From assembly GCA_015709675.1 (NCBI GenBank), contig CP054182.1, positions 1,777,448-1,841,447 on the forward strand: a stretch of 64,000 bases of DNA, read 5' to 3'. Positions 54,462 to 63,878 of this stretch are shown one piece after another. Positions within the stretch are counted from its first letter, which is position 1. Every line of letters starts with the position of its first letter. A program made the translations under genes and the position numbers. The notes under the pieces were generated by a model, which saw only the letters and a list, made by a program, of their open reading frames with translations, was not told the origin of the DNA and did no database searches. The stretch is from Ignavibacteriales bacterium. GTDB lineage: Bacteria > Bacteroidota > Ignavibacteria > Ignavibacteriales > Ignavibacteriaceae.

Positions 54462-55805
54462 TTGCGGACCATTCCCTCATCAACGGAGATTTTTTCAATA
54501 TATAAACTGTTTTTTTTCATTTCAGTATTCTGCCTTATGCTCTCAGCTCAGGAGACGGAGATCAGGAAAACGTATCATCCCAACGGCATGATTCAGTCCC
54601 AGGGGGAGTATCTTGACGGTAAGCTGCATGGTTCTTATCTTGAGTTTTTCCCAAGCGGCCGTCTCTGGAAAGAGTGGCAGTTCAGTCAGGGGCTCGAGGA
54701 CGGCCCATCCTACTGGTATTTTGAAAACGGGCTTTTAAGCATTGCCTGGAATTATGTTCAGGGGAGAAAGGAAGGCATCTCAAAATGGTATTATGAGACC
54801 GGGGAACTCTGGGCTGAACAGACATATCTTATGGGAGTGCTGGATGGTATCACCAAAACCTACTACAAATCCGGCGAACTGCAGGGGGAGTGGTATTTTG
54901 TTAACGGACTTCTTGAAGGTGTTTCTGTTACCTATTTCCAGAAAGGGGGAAAAGAAGTTGAGCGAAATTTTTTCCGCGGAAGAATGAACGGCAGGGCGCT
55001 GGTATATCATGAGAACGGAAGAGTTGCCATTGAGGCATATTATCTGAATGACCGTCTTGAGGGGGAAGCGTATTTTTATGATTCCGGCGGTGATATCCGC
55101 GTGAAAGATTTATACCGGAGCGGAGAAATATCGGAACGTATCCGTTACGATGCATTCGGAAAAAAACTTGATTTCGAAAAATATGAGAGAGCTTTCAGTT
55201 TTGACGGAGTCCTGCAAAGTGAGTTTTTTTACCGAAACGGGAAGAAAGAGAATCTCGGCAAGAACTATAATCAGGCAGGATTTCTTACAGAGGAGTGGTC
55301 CTATAAAAATGATACCCTGAGCGGAACTTCAAACTTTTATCAGGAGGGGTATCTGATTCGCAGTACTGATTACCGCGGAGGAATGAAGCAGGGAATGGAA
55401 AAAGAATTTTTCCCTGACGGCGGACTCAAAAGTGAAGTCTATTATGAGCAGGGAAAAAAACACGGCATTATGTTCACCTTCTATCCATCAGGCGGGTTCG
55501 AGTATGTATATACGTACCGTGATGATGAGATTGAGGGGGAAGTGAAGAAATATTATGAGTCCGGCATGATGGAGTATCAATATTTCGTGAAGGGGGGGCT
55601 GATTGAAGGCATCAAAACCGAGTTCCATACTAACGGACGAATTAAAAAAGAAGAAACTTATATAAACGGCCGTCTGAACGGATTCATTAAGGAATATTTC
55701 AGAAACGGCGCTCTTAAACGTGAAGATTATTACAGAGACGATCAGCTTGCCACAAGCAAATTTTATGATGAAGACGGCAATCTGATCTCCTCTTACGGCT
55801 ATTAA
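54462..55805 (+). CDS. YwqK/MORN_2-repeat exported protein
   Basis: 447 residues, almost entirely made of repeats of about 22 residues ('YYENGLLSIAWNYVQGRKEG', 'YYKSGELQGEWYFVNGLLEG', 'YFRNGALKREDYYRDDQL'). This is the MORN_2 (YwqK antitoxin-like) repeat. A signal peptide ('LFFFISVFCLMLSAQ') implies export. The first in-frame candidate start is a TTG. The name 'antitoxin' should not be taken as a function here. Followed 24 bases later by a second YwqK-type gene. Confidence 0.75.
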   Translation: MRTIPSSTEIFSIYKLFFFISVFCLMLSAQETEIRKTYHPNGMIQSQGEYLDGKLHGSYLEFFPSGRLWKEWQFSQGLEDGPSYWYFENGLLSIAWNYVQGRKEGISKWYYETGELWAEQTYLMGVLDGITKTYYKSGELQGEWYFVNGLLEGVSVTYFQKGGKEVERNFFRGRMNGRALVYHENGRVAIEAYYLNDRLEGEAYFYDSGGDIRVKDLYRSGEISERIRYDAFGKKLDFEKYERAFSFDGVLQSEFFYRNGKKENLGKNYNQAGFLTEEWSYKNDTLSGTSNFYQEGYLIRSTDYRGGMKQGMEKEFFPDGGLKSEVYYEQGKKHGIMFTFYPSGGFEYVYTYRDDEIEGEVKKYYESGMMEYQYFVKGGLIEGIKTEFHTNGRIKKEETYINGRLNGFIKEYFRNGALKREDYYRDDQLATSKFYDEDGNLISSYGY

Positions 55806-55828
55806 TAATGTAACGTCGAAAGGAAACT

Positions 55829-56743
55829 ATGAAGAATACACTGCTGATACTGATGATGATGCTTATTGCTCCCGTGCTGCTGCCGCAGAACGGTGAAGTA
55901 AAAGAAAAATATGATGACGGCGTATTAAAAAAGGTCAGTAATTTTAAAGACGGAAAACTCCATGGTGAGGTACGCACCTATTATCCGACGGGAGTGCTTA
56001 TGCAGTCCGAAACCTATGAGAACGGAACTCTAAACGGACCGAAATACGGATTTACGGAATCTGGGATATTACGGGAGTATTATAATTATTCGGAGGGCAG
56101 GTTTCATGGTGAATACCGGGGCTATTATGAAGACGGCGCTCTCCGCGAAAAAGGTAGTTACGCATACGGAACGCTGGAAGGGGAATTCAGAAATTATTAT
56201 GACTCAGGCGAACTGCAGACCATTACCATGATTAAAGCAGGCAAGAAAGAGGGACTTGCCACCGGTTTCTTTAAAAGCGGGGCTGTGCAGGTTGTTGCAA
56301 ACTACTTCTGGAATCTGCAGGAGGATACAACCATCTGGTACTATGAAAGCGGACAGATTAAAGGTATATATAACTATACCAAAGGCAATATTCACGGAAC
56401 TGCAATTGAATATTTTGAAAACGGAAAAATCAGTTCGGAGAAAGAGTATAATCAGGGGCGCGCGAACGGAGTTCATAAAGTTTATAATGAGCAGGGACTG
56501 CTTCTCTCCGAAATCACCTATCAGCGCGGGCTGAAGGAGGGGCTCTCCGTTACCTATTATGATAACGGAAAGCAATGGACGGTGCAGAATTATAAAAGGG
56601 ATGCGTTAGACGGAGAATCAAAAATTTTCCGGAAGGACGGTACTCTCTGGTACCTGGAGGTGTTCAGCAAAGGAAAACCTGTCAGCAGTACAGAATATGA
56701 CGAAAAAGGAAAACAAAAAGAAGTAAAGCAATATGAGCAGTAA
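55829..56743 (+). CDS. Second YwqK/MORN_2-repeat exported protein
   Basis: 304 residues with a signal peptide ('TLLILMMMLIAPVLLPQ') and about 11 MORN_2 repeats ('YYPTGVLMQSETYENGTLNG', 'YYEDGALREKGSYAYGTLEG', 'YYDNGKQWTVQNYKRDALDG'). A shorter sibling of the preceding gene, probably a duplication. Its 3' end overlaps the amidase gene by 11 bases, so it lies in one operon with polyamine genes. Confidence 0.8.
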   Translation: MKNTLLILMMMLIAPVLLPQNGEVKEKYDDGVLKKVSNFKDGKLHGEVRTYYPTGVLMQSETYENGTLNGPKYGFTESGILREYYNYSEGRFHGEYRGYYEDGALREKGSYAYGTLEGEFRNYYDSGELQTITMIKAGKKEGLATGFFKSGAVQVVANYFWNLQEDTTIWYYESGQIKGIYNYTKGNIHGTAIEYFENGKISSEKEYNQGRANGVHKVYNEQGLLLSEITYQRGLKEGLSVTYYDNGKQWTVQNYKRDALDGESKIFRKDGTLWYLEVFSKGKPVSSTEYDEKGKQKEVKQYEQ

Positions 56744-57620
56744 AAAATATACTATCGGTCTCATTCAGATGCAGGTTTCACCTCTTCCTGAAGAGAACAT
56801 GAAAAAGGGGGAACATTTTGTACGGGAAGCAGCAGCTAAAGGCGCACAGGTCATCTGTCTGCCGGAGCTTTACCGTTCGCAGTATTTCTGCCAGAAGGAA
56901 GATATTGAACTCTTTGATTTTGCTGAAACCATTCCGGGACCTTCAACGGAACTCTTTGGCAAACTTGCTTCAGAACTTGGTGTGAGCATTGTGGTACCCC
57001 TTTTTGAGAAGAGGGGAATCGGGCTCTATCACAATAGTCTGGTGGTTATGGACTCAGACGGCAGCAGCGCGGGTATATACAGAAAGATGCACATCCCCGA
57101 TGACCCTGCTTATTATGAAAAGTTTTACTTCACGCCCGGAGATCTTGGCTTTAAGTCATTTGATACAAAATTCGGAAAAGTGGGAACCCTTATCTGCTGG
57201 GATCAGTGGTATCCTGAAGGTGCACGTCTTACAGCGCTGACAGGTGCTACGGTGCTATTCTATCCGACAGCAATCGGGTGGCATCCTTATGAAAAGGAAG
57301 AGCACGGCCAAATACAGCGCGACGCATGGATGACCGTGCAGCGCGGTCATGCGGTTGCAAATGGTATTTATGTGGCTGGTGTGAACCGGGTAGGTTTTGA
57401 GCAGCCGGTCAAGGAACAGGCAGGAATTCAGTTCTGGGGTTCAAGTTTTGTCGCTGATCCTCAGGGACATATCATTGCTCAGGCATCAGACGATAAAGAA
57501 GAAATTCTCCTCGCGGAAGTTGATCCTGCACATATGGAATATATACGCCGTAACTGGCCTTTCCTGCGTGACAGAAGAATTGATGCCTATGGTGAAATAA
57601 CAAAACGCTACAGAGATTAA
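56733..57620 (+). CDS. aguB: N-carbamoylputrescine amidase
   Basis: 295 residues, carbon-nitrogen hydrolase (nitrilase superfamily). The Glu-Lys-Cys triad is Glu45 ('LPELYRSQ'), Lys118 ('YRKMHIPDDP') and Cys155 ('LICWDQWYPEG'). The 'YYEKFYFTPGDLGF' segment and 'WDQWYPEGARL' are typical of N-carbamoylputrescine amidohydrolase. Agmatine deiminase follows directly, completing the two-step route from agmatine to putrescine. Confidence 0.93.
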   Translation: MSSKKYTIGLIQMQVSPLPEENMKKGEHFVREAAAKGAQVICLPELYRSQYFCQKEDIELFDFAETIPGPSTELFGKLASELGVSIVVPLFEKRGIGLYHNSLVVMDSDGSSAGIYRKMHIPDDPAYYEKFYFTPGDLGFKSFDTKFGKVGTLICWDQWYPEGARLTALTGATVLFYPTAIGWHPYEKEEHGQIQRDAWMTVQRGHAVANGIYVAGVNRVGFEQPVKEQAGIQFWGSSFVADPQGHIIAQASDDKEEILLAEVDPAHMEYIRRNWPFLRDRRIDAYGEITKRYRD

Positions 57621-57623
57621 CCC

Positions 57624-58655
57624 ATGAAAAAAAGAATTCCCGCCGAGTGGGAGCAGCACGAATCAACCCTCATTGCATGGCCTCATAATAAAGCTGACTG
57701 GCCCGGCAAGTTCACACCGATTACCTGGGTATATGCTGATATAACCGCAAAACTTTCTTATTCGGAAAAAGTACGCATTGTGGTTCAGGATCAGAAGCAG
57801 AAAGAACAGGTTCAGAAGGCGCTCTCAAAAGTTGAGTATGATTCGGATAATGTGGTCTTTCATGTTATTCCGACAGACAGAAGCTGGATGAGGGACTCGG
57901 CACCAATCTGGATTAAAGAAGGTAACACACCAGTGCCTCTGCTCTTCAGATTTAATGCATGGGCAAAGTATGATAACTATAAGCAGGATGAAAAACTTGG
58001 TACAAAGCTTCTCAGCCAGATGAAGGTGAAAGGAAGAAAAGCCGAATCACTTAAAAAACATGTCGTACTTGAAGGAGGAGCCATAGATTATAATGGCAGC
58101 GGGCTTCTTCTTACCACGGAAGAATGTCTGCTTGATCCGTTGCAGCAGGTTCGCAATCCCGGCTGGGGTAAAAAAGAATATGAACAGATGTTTGCGGAAC
58201 AGCTTGGCATTAAAAAAGTAATATGGCTGGACAAGGGAATTGCAGGTGATGATACACACGGACATGTGGATGATCTTGCCAGATTTGTTAATGAGAACAC
58301 TATTCTGCTCTGTTCTGAATCAGACAGCAGTGATGAGAACTATGATCTGCTGCAGGAAAATATGGAGCGGTTAAAAGGTGAAAAGAATCTTAAGGGAGAA
58401 TCATTCGAAATTATCCCCCTCCCGATGCCTGATCCGGTAGTGTTTGACGGCATGAGACTCCCTGCAAGTTACGCAAATTTCTATATCGGCAATCAAACGG
58501 TCATAGTTCCCACGTTTAATGACGCAAAAGATTATATCGCGCTTGGAATTCTGCGTGAATGTTTCCCTGACAGAAAAGTAGTTGGCATCCATTCCCTTGA
58601 TTTAGTGTGGGGACTGGGAACACTGCATTGCCTGACCCATGAAATACCCGCCTGA
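57624..58655 (+). CDS. aguA: Agmatine deiminase
   Basis: 343 residues. Converts agmatine to N-carbamoylputrescine and ammonia. Starts 'RIPAEWEQHESTLIAWPHN', with 'DRSWMRDSAPIWI' and 'LEGGAIDYNGSG' in order. Active-site His is in 'DDTHGHVDDLARF', and the nucleophile Cys336 is in 'LGTLHCLTHEIPA' at the end. It follows aguB after three bases. Confidence 0.95.
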   Translation: MKKRIPAEWEQHESTLIAWPHNKADWPGKFTPITWVYADITAKLSYSEKVRIVVQDQKQKEQVQKALSKVEYDSDNVVFHVIPTDRSWMRDSAPIWIKEGNTPVPLLFRFNAWAKYDNYKQDEKLGTKLLSQMKVKGRKAESLKKHVVLEGGAIDYNGSGLLLTTEECLLDPLQQVRNPGWGKKEYEQMFAEQLGIKKVIWLDKGIAGDDTHGHVDDLARFVNENTILLCSESDSSDENYDLLQENMERLKGEKNLKGESFEIIPLPMPDPVVFDGMRLPASYANFYIGNQTVIVPTFNDAKDYIALGILRECFPDRKVVGIHSLDLVWGLGTLHCLTHEIPA

Positions 58656-58695
58656 TGATATCAGGATTTTCAGATCATACTAAAGGAGAAATGCC

Positions 58696-60468
58696 GTGAG
58701 CATCCTCTATTCGTATCTGAAGCAGTACTGGAAGTTAGTGCTGCTTGCCCTTTCGCTTGCTGCCGTAAATCAGGTATTTTCAATGCTTGATCCGCTGATC
58801 TTCAGATATGTAATAGATAACTATGCCACCAAATACAGCCAGTACAGCGAATCTGAATTTTTCAGAGGTGTCCTTCTTCTGCTTTCTGCCGCGGTTGGCG
58901 TTGCGTTTGTTTCGCGAGTGGCAAAAAATTTTCAGGACTATTACGTCAATACTATCACGCAGCGTCTTGGCGCGCAGATATATTCAGATGGGCTGAAGCA
59001 CTCCCTTGAACTCCCCTATCAGCGGTTTGAAGATCAGAGAAGCGGTGAAACACTGGGCGTCCTGCAGAAAGTCCGCACTGATGTTGAGCGGCTGATTTCA
59101 GCATTCATCAATGTCATCTTCACCACAGTCGTGGGGCTGATTTTTGTTCTGATATACTGCTTTACTATCCATTGGGCTATTGCACCAATCTTTTTTACTG
59201 CTGCCCCCATCATTGCCTGGATCAGTTCTGTACTGAGTAAAAAGATTAAGAAACTCCAGAAAACCATTGTCGGTGAGACTACCGCGCTTGCGGGCTCTAC
59301 TACCGAATCGCTGCGCAATATTGAACTGGTAAAAAGTCTGGGGTTATCAGGGCAGGAGATTAACCGGCTTAACTCTACCACGAAGAAAATTCTGGGGCTT
59401 GAGCTTAAAAAGGTTAAATATATCCGAAGTCTGAGCTTTATTCAGGGAACCATGGTCAACTTTCTCAGGACGACCATACTTTTCCTGATGCTCTATCTGA
59501 TATTTATCCAGCAGATTACCGTAGGAGAATTTTTCTCCCTGTTTATCTACTCATTTTTCATTTTCGGCCCGCTGCAGGAGCTCGGCAATATCATTAATAT
59601 ATACCGTGAAGCAGAGGTTTCCATACAGAATTTTAAGAAGATTATGGAAATACCGGTTGACCGCAAGCCGGAAAAACCGGTTATAATTGAAGAGCTTAAA
59701 ACCCTGGAGTTTGAAAATGTCAGTTTCCGCCATGCATCAGCACAGCAGCACGCGGTAAAGAATATATCCTTCAGCATGAAGGCAGGGGATACCACCGCTT
59801 TTGTAGGTCCTTCAGGCGCCGGAAAGAGCACTCTGGTAAAACTTCTGCTCGGTCTCTATCAGCCCCAGGAGGGAAGAATACTTTATAACGGCAGAGGTCA
59901 TGATGAAATTGATCTGGATGCCATGAGGGAGCATATAGGATTTGTGGCTCAGGACACCCAACTTTTTTCGGGCACAATAAAGGAAAACCTTCTGTTTGTA
60001 AAACCTGATGCAACAGATCAGGAGTGTCTTGATGCACTGTACGGCGCAGCATGTCACGGACTGCTTGCCCGTGCTGAGAAAGGGCTTGATACCACAATAG
60101 GTGAGGGGGGCGTGAAAGTCTCAGGAGGTGAAAAACAGAGGCTTTCAATTGCCCGGGCTCTTCTGCGTAAACCGTATCTGATGATCTTTGATGAGGCAAC
60201 ATCATCTCTTGACTCCCTGACAGAGGAAGAAATTACCGCTACGCTGCGGGATATATCAGCACGGAGAGACTGCATCACCATCATGATAGCGCACCGTCTC
60301 TCAACGATTATTCATGCTGATAAGATCATCGTCCTCGAAAAAGGAGAGGTTGCGGAATCAGGCAGGCATGAAGATCTGCTCAAAACAACAGGCCTCTATT
60401 ATGCACTCTGGAGGCAGCAGATTGGCGAAAGAAGCGCCCTCCTGCCGAAAACCATACATTCTTCTTAA
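58696..60468 (+). CDS. ABC exporter, fused membrane and ATPase domains
   Basis: 590 residues from a GTG with 'aaggag' upstream. Six membrane segments in residues 1-310, then an ATPase: Walker A 'GPSGAGKSTL' at 371, Q-loop 'GFVAQDTQLFSGTI', signature 'VSGGEKQRLSIARALL', Walker B 'LMIFDEATSSLD' and switch His 'IMIAHRLST'. A homodimer or half of a heterodimer, exporting lipids, drugs or peptides; substrate unknown. Next gene follows after five bases. Confidence 0.93.
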   Translation: MSILYSYLKQYWKLVLLALSLAAVNQVFSMLDPLIFRYVIDNYATKYSQYSESEFFRGVLLLLSAAVGVAFVSRVAKNFQDYYVNTITQRLGAQIYSDGLKHSLELPYQRFEDQRSGETLGVLQKVRTDVERLISAFINVIFTTVVGLIFVLIYCFTIHWAIAPIFFTAAPIIAWISSVLSKKIKKLQKTIVGETTALAGSTTESLRNIELVKSLGLSGQEINRLNSTTKKILGLELKKVKYIRSLSFIQGTMVNFLRTTILFLMLYLIFIQQITVGEFFSLFIYSFFIFGPLQELGNIINIYREAEVSIQNFKKIMEIPVDRKPEKPVIIEELKTLEFENVSFRHASAQQHAVKNISFSMKAGDTTAFVGPSGAGKSTLVKLLLGLYQPQEGRILYNGRGHDEIDLDAMREHIGFVAQDTQLFSGTIKENLLFVKPDATDQECLDALYGAACHGLLARAEKGLDTTIGEGGVKVSGGEKQRLSIARALLRKPYLMIFDEATSSLDSLTEEEITATLRDISARRDCITIMIAHRLSTIIHADKIIVLEKGEVAESGRHEDLLKTTGLYYALWRQQIGERSALLPKTIHSS

Positions 60469-60473
60469 GCGTT

Positions 60474-61961
60474 ATGATGCTTCTGAGGGCTGCCGCGCTG
60501 TTCATCCTTCTCTTTCCGATGTATATATACGGACAGGGGGGGAGTCTTGCGTTTAAGCGAAATCAGCCCGTTGAGATTTACCGTACCTACTATCCGGTTG
60601 ATTTTTCACCGCAGATATTTGAGTCATTTATCCTGGTCAGAAAAGCCAATGACGGAGATCCCCTCGCCCAGCATGAACTGGGTCTTCGGTATCTGACCGG
60701 AAACGGATTTGAACCTGATACGGCGAAGGCCTTTGTCTGGGTAAAACGATCTGCTGAACAGAAGTACCCCCTTGCGGCATATAATCTTGGCATATTTTAT
60801 ATGAACGGGCTGGGCACTGAATGGAATCCATATCTTGCGTTTGAGAATTTTCTCTATGCCGCAGGCAAAGACATCCCTGAGGCACAGTTCGCCGCGGGGG
60901 TAATATATACGGAAGATCTGGTTGTGCGCCGTGACCTCATGAAGGCTAAATTCTGGTTTGAAAAAGCCGTGAAAAACGGAAATCCGAATGCTCCGAAAGC
61001 CCTTCTTGCGGTGGAGAAAGATATCGCCGCGGGGAAAACAGACAAAAAACGTGATGAAATTGAACCCTCCAATCCCATCAGTAAAAATGTAACGCTGCAG
61101 TATATCAACTTTACCGATACCACGGTTACATTGCCGCCTGACTCTCTGCTCCTTGCTGACTTTTATGAAGAACTCTTCAGGACGGCGTTTTCTTATAAAA
61201 ACCTTACCGTAAGAGATTCTGTTTTAAGTGATTCCGCGGCGGAAAACATCCTCAGTTTTGAGAAAGAGTTTGACCGTTATGCCTTCCCCGAGGGACTGCT
61301 TTTGGCAGGGAGGATATATCAGCTTCGCTCCCGAACAGGGGCTCCCTCACTTGCCGCCCTCTATTATTATATACGGGCTCTTAAAGAGGGTTCTCCCTAT
61401 GCCGGAATCTTCCTCTGGAAACTTATCAGTGATCACCGCTTCTTTAACAGGTTATATGCGGAGATCAATAAAGGGTCTGCAGAGGCGGAGTATGTCCTTG
61501 GCACACTGCGGCTGCTCCGGCTTGAGTTTGGCCTGACTGAAAAGGACGCGGTAACACTGATTGAACGCTCAGCCGGCAAGAACTTCATCCCGTCAATGAT
61601 TGAAGCCGGTAATATGTATTTTAACGGCTCAAGTGTAAAGAGGGACACTGACAAAGCATTCCAGTACTGGCAGTCGGCTGCTGAACTCGGTGCGTATCAG
61701 GCAGTACCGCGGCAGTTTATTGCATCTGTTGCCATGGGGAGAGAGTATAACGGCAGTTATTCAGCGCTTATGGAAAATCTTAACAGCGGGTATGCGCAGG
61801 GTTCACTGCTTGCTGAGACGGTTATCGGATATTTCTATGAAAAGGGGATATTGGTGAGAGAGAATAAATCTGAAGCATACCGCTATTACCGGAATGCTGC
61901 CTCCCGGGGGAGCAATCTGGCTTATGCATTGCTCAAAAGCCTATACGCAAAACCGGAATAA
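60474..61961 (+). CDS. Sel1-like repeat exported protein
   Basis: 495 residues with a signal peptide ('AALFILLFPMYIYG') and Sel1 repeats: 'DPLAQHELGLRYLTGNGFEP', 'YPLAAYNLGIFYMNGLGTE', 'IPEAQFAAGVIYTEDLVV', and later 'KGSAEAEYVLGTLRLL' and 'GAYQAVPRQFIASVAMG'. Sel1 proteins bind partners as scaffolds. It ends the + strand run that began with mutS. Confidence 0.75.
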   Translation: MMLLRAAALFILLFPMYIYGQGGSLAFKRNQPVEIYRTYYPVDFSPQIFESFILVRKANDGDPLAQHELGLRYLTGNGFEPDTAKAFVWVKRSAEQKYPLAAYNLGIFYMNGLGTEWNPYLAFENFLYAAGKDIPEAQFAAGVIYTEDLVVRRDLMKAKFWFEKAVKNGNPNAPKALLAVEKDIAAGKTDKKRDEIEPSNPISKNVTLQYINFTDTTVTLPPDSLLLADFYEELFRTAFSYKNLTVRDSVLSDSAAENILSFEKEFDRYAFPEGLLLAGRIYQLRSRTGAPSLAALYYYIRALKEGSPYAGIFLWKLISDHRFFNRLYAEINKGSAEAEYVLGTLRLLRLEFGLTEKDAVTLIERSAGKNFIPSMIEAGNMYFNGSSVKRDTDKAFQYWQSAAELGAYQAVPRQFIASVAMGREYNGSYSALMENLNSGYAQGSLLAETVIGYFYEKGILVRENKSEAYRYYRNAASRGSNLAYALLKSLYAKPE

Positions 61962-62066
61962 CCAATCATCAATTTTGAAATCTGGAGTATGAATTATAAA
62001 TTTACTGCTGAGATGTGGTAAAAGGTTTTAATTCAGCAAATTATTCAGAAACAGAAGGCAGGACAG

Positions 62067-62531
62067 ATGAAAGCACCAGGAAATACCGTAAAAGAAATTC
62101 TGGCTAACATTCCGGAAGAGAGAGCAGAGGCATTTAACAAACTGCATGAAGTTATTGTTAAAAACCTGCCAAAGGGATTTGAACCGGGGATGAGTTATGG
62201 CGGGCTGGGGTATGTTGTCCCTCATTCGTTGTATCCTGTCGGCTACCATTGCAAGCCAAGTGAACCGCTGCCTTTTGCGGGTATTGCCTCACAAAAGAAT
62301 TCCATCAATTTTTATCACATGGGAATCTACGCAGATCCTGATCTGCTGAAATGGTTTGTTGATGAATATCCTAAACACTGCAAACAGAAATTAGATATGG
62401 GTAAAAGCTGCATCCGGTTCAAGAAGATGGATGATATACCTTATAAACTCATTGGAGAATTAATGAAGAAAATGAGTGTGAAGGATTGGGTAACAATGTA
62501 TGAGAAAAATTATAAGAAAAAGGGGAAATAG
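62067..62531 (+). CDS. DUF1801 family protein
   Basis: 154 residues, with 'ILANIPEERAEAFNKLHEVI' and 'KNLPKGFEPGMSYGGLGYVV' at the N-terminus and 'CIRFKKMDDIPYKLIGELM' at the end. This fits the YdhG/DUF1801 fold, small cytoplasmic proteins of unknown activity. 'cagaaggcagg' lies before the ATG. Single gene. Confidence 0.85.
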   Translation: MKAPGNTVKEILANIPEERAEAFNKLHEVIVKNLPKGFEPGMSYGGLGYVVPHSLYPVGYHCKPSEPLPFAGIASQKNSINFYHMGIYADPDLLKWFVDEYPKHCKQKLDMGKSCIRFKKMDDIPYKLIGELMKKMSVKDWVTMYEKNYKKKGK

Positions 62532-62579
62532 AATATTGTTTGTATTGAGTGCTATGCCGGTTTGGTGAGAAGTTCAGCA

Positions 62580-62868
62580 CTGTAAATACACGCCGCGGCG
62601 TATATCTACGAAGACCTTGCGACGAAAAACTCTTTTACAAGATACCGGTGGAATTACAAATTGGTAAAAAGCTAACAGGTCATCCGCGCTGCGGGTTTGA
62701 ATAATTGGGGTTTGATGGTTTCCTATTAATAGGTCACCCGCGCTGCGGGTTCGATGTCTGACATTATATACAAAATGATGATTCCGGAGGAATCACAAAA
62801 TGGTAGAAAAGCGATAAGGCCCCCAATCTTTCCTGATTCCAGAGGAATCACAAATTGAATGCAGCCCG
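62580..62868. repeat. Hairpin repeats in two families
   Basis: Two copies of 'aggtca.ccgcgctgcgggttyga' (arms 'cccgc'/'gcggg', loop 'gct') start at 62677 and 62731. Two copies of 'gattcc.gaggaatcacaaa' (arms 'gattcc'/'ggaatc', 3-base loop) start at 62780 and 62835, and a decayed one ('accggtggaattacaaattg') lies at 62643. A short palindrome 'acgccgcggcgt' is at 62590. All are in the 337-base gap between the DUF1801 and dCMP deaminase genes, which otherwise has nothing recognised. Confidence 0.7.
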
Positions 62869-63351
62869 TTAAAACTTCTTCGCTGAGCTAAAGCTGTCCA
62901 GATCATAGGAGATTCTGGTATCAGGCATGGGGAGACGCCTGATCTTCACATTTGCCTTGCTGAAAAACTCCTCTGCCATGGTGTTATGGTAATCAGAAAA
63001 AATCACTACTTCAATAATTCCGGCAGTAATTAATGCTTTTGCACAGTTGGTGCAGGGCATATTGGTAACATAGGCAACTGCATTCTTTGTACTTACGCCG
63101 TTTGCAGAACATTGCAGAATGGCATTCATTTCAGCATGAATTGTCCTGATGCAGTGCCCTTCGTGAATCATACAGCCCACATCCTCGCAGTGTGCGTCAC
63201 CGGGAATTGAACCGTTGTAGCCGGTGCTGAGGATTTGTTTGTTTCGTACCAGGACGCAGCCGCAATGCATACGGGGGCAGGTTGCACGTTCGGAAACGAG
63301 CATGGCTACTTTGAGAAAATATTCATCCCAACTGGGTCTGTGCTGATTCAT
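62869..63351 (-). CDS. dCMP deaminase family protein
   Basis: 160 residues. Zinc-dependent deamination of dCMP to dUMP, for dTMP supply. Zinc ligands and catalytic Glu: 'IHAEMNAI' (His72, Glu74) and 'PCTNCAK' (Cys100, Cys103). The start 'RPSWDEYFLKVAMLVSERAT' and 'ILSTGYNGSIPGDAHC' are characteristic of dCMP deaminase and ComE relatives. Single gene on the - strand, downstream of a ferredoxin gene with a terminator between. Confidence 0.92.
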   Translation of the reverse strand: MNQHRPSWDEYFLKVAMLVSERATCPRMHCGCVLVRNKQILSTGYNGSIPGDAHCEDVGCMIHEGHCIRTIHAEMNAILQCSANGVSTKNAVAYVTNMPCTNCAKALITAGIIEVVIFSDYHNTMAEEFFSKANVKIRRLPMPDTRISYDLDSFSSAKKF

Positions 63352-63374
63352 AGTGATAGAGTTTCAGATGATGG

Positions 63375-63408
63375 AAAAACAAAAAAGCCGTTTGTAGCAA
63401 ACGGCTTT
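63375..63408 (-). terminator. Rho-independent terminator of the ferredoxin gene
   Basis: On the - strand 'aagccgtttg' / 'caaacggctt' with loop 'cta', followed by 'ttttttgttttt'. Confidence 0.85.
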
Positions 63409-63427
63409 CCTGCAATGAATTATATTC

Positions 63428-63760
63428 TTATCTGCCGAGAGAATCTAAATGATCTTTACGGGCAAGCAGTGTATCCTTATCCTCAACATGTTTTGGATCA
63501 GGTACGCAGCAATCAACCGGGCAGACAGCAGCACACTGTGGTTCGTCGTGGAATCCGACGCACTCGGTGCATTTGTCAGGGACGATATAATAAAAGTCGC
63601 TGGAGAAAAATCCTTCAGCGCCGGAAGGAGCTGCATCCCCATCGCCGTAGCTTTTGCCGGCGAGTTCCCATTCGCGTCCGCCTTCGTAGATGGCAGTATT
63701 GGGGCATTCAGGTTCGCATGCACCGCAGTTGATGCATTCTTCAGTTATCATGATAGCCAT
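63428..63760 (-). CDS. 2[4Fe-4S] ferredoxin (YfhL type)
   Basis: 110 residues. Motif one: Cys9, 12, 15 and 19 ('[12 protein letters not shown]'). Motif two: Cys64, 67, 76 and 80, with eight residues between Cys67 and Cys76 ('[18 protein letters not shown]'). An insertion of about 25 Gly/Ala/Asp-rich residues separates the two. This is the YfhL-like ferredoxin arrangement. Acts as electron carrier in the cytoplasm. Confidence 0.92.
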   Translation of the reverse strand: MAIMITEECINCGACEPECPNTAIYEGGREWELAGKSYGDGDAAPSGAEGFFSSDFYYIVPDKCTECVGFHDEPQCAAVCPVDCCVPDPKHVEDKDTLLARKDHLDSLGR

Positions 63761-63878
63761 AGTAGTTTCCTTTTTATCAAGTTGTCGTAAAGAGTTTCAA
63801 TAATCTCATTTCAATATAATTTTAAGCATGATTCAGGTTCAAGAGAATAAAGCGGTTTGTCATCTTTTTTGGGATGAA

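Noticed and set aside
54462-56743. Toxin-antitoxin module
   Set aside because: The proteins resemble YwqK 'antitoxins' only by repeat type; both have signal peptides and no toxin gene is adjacent.
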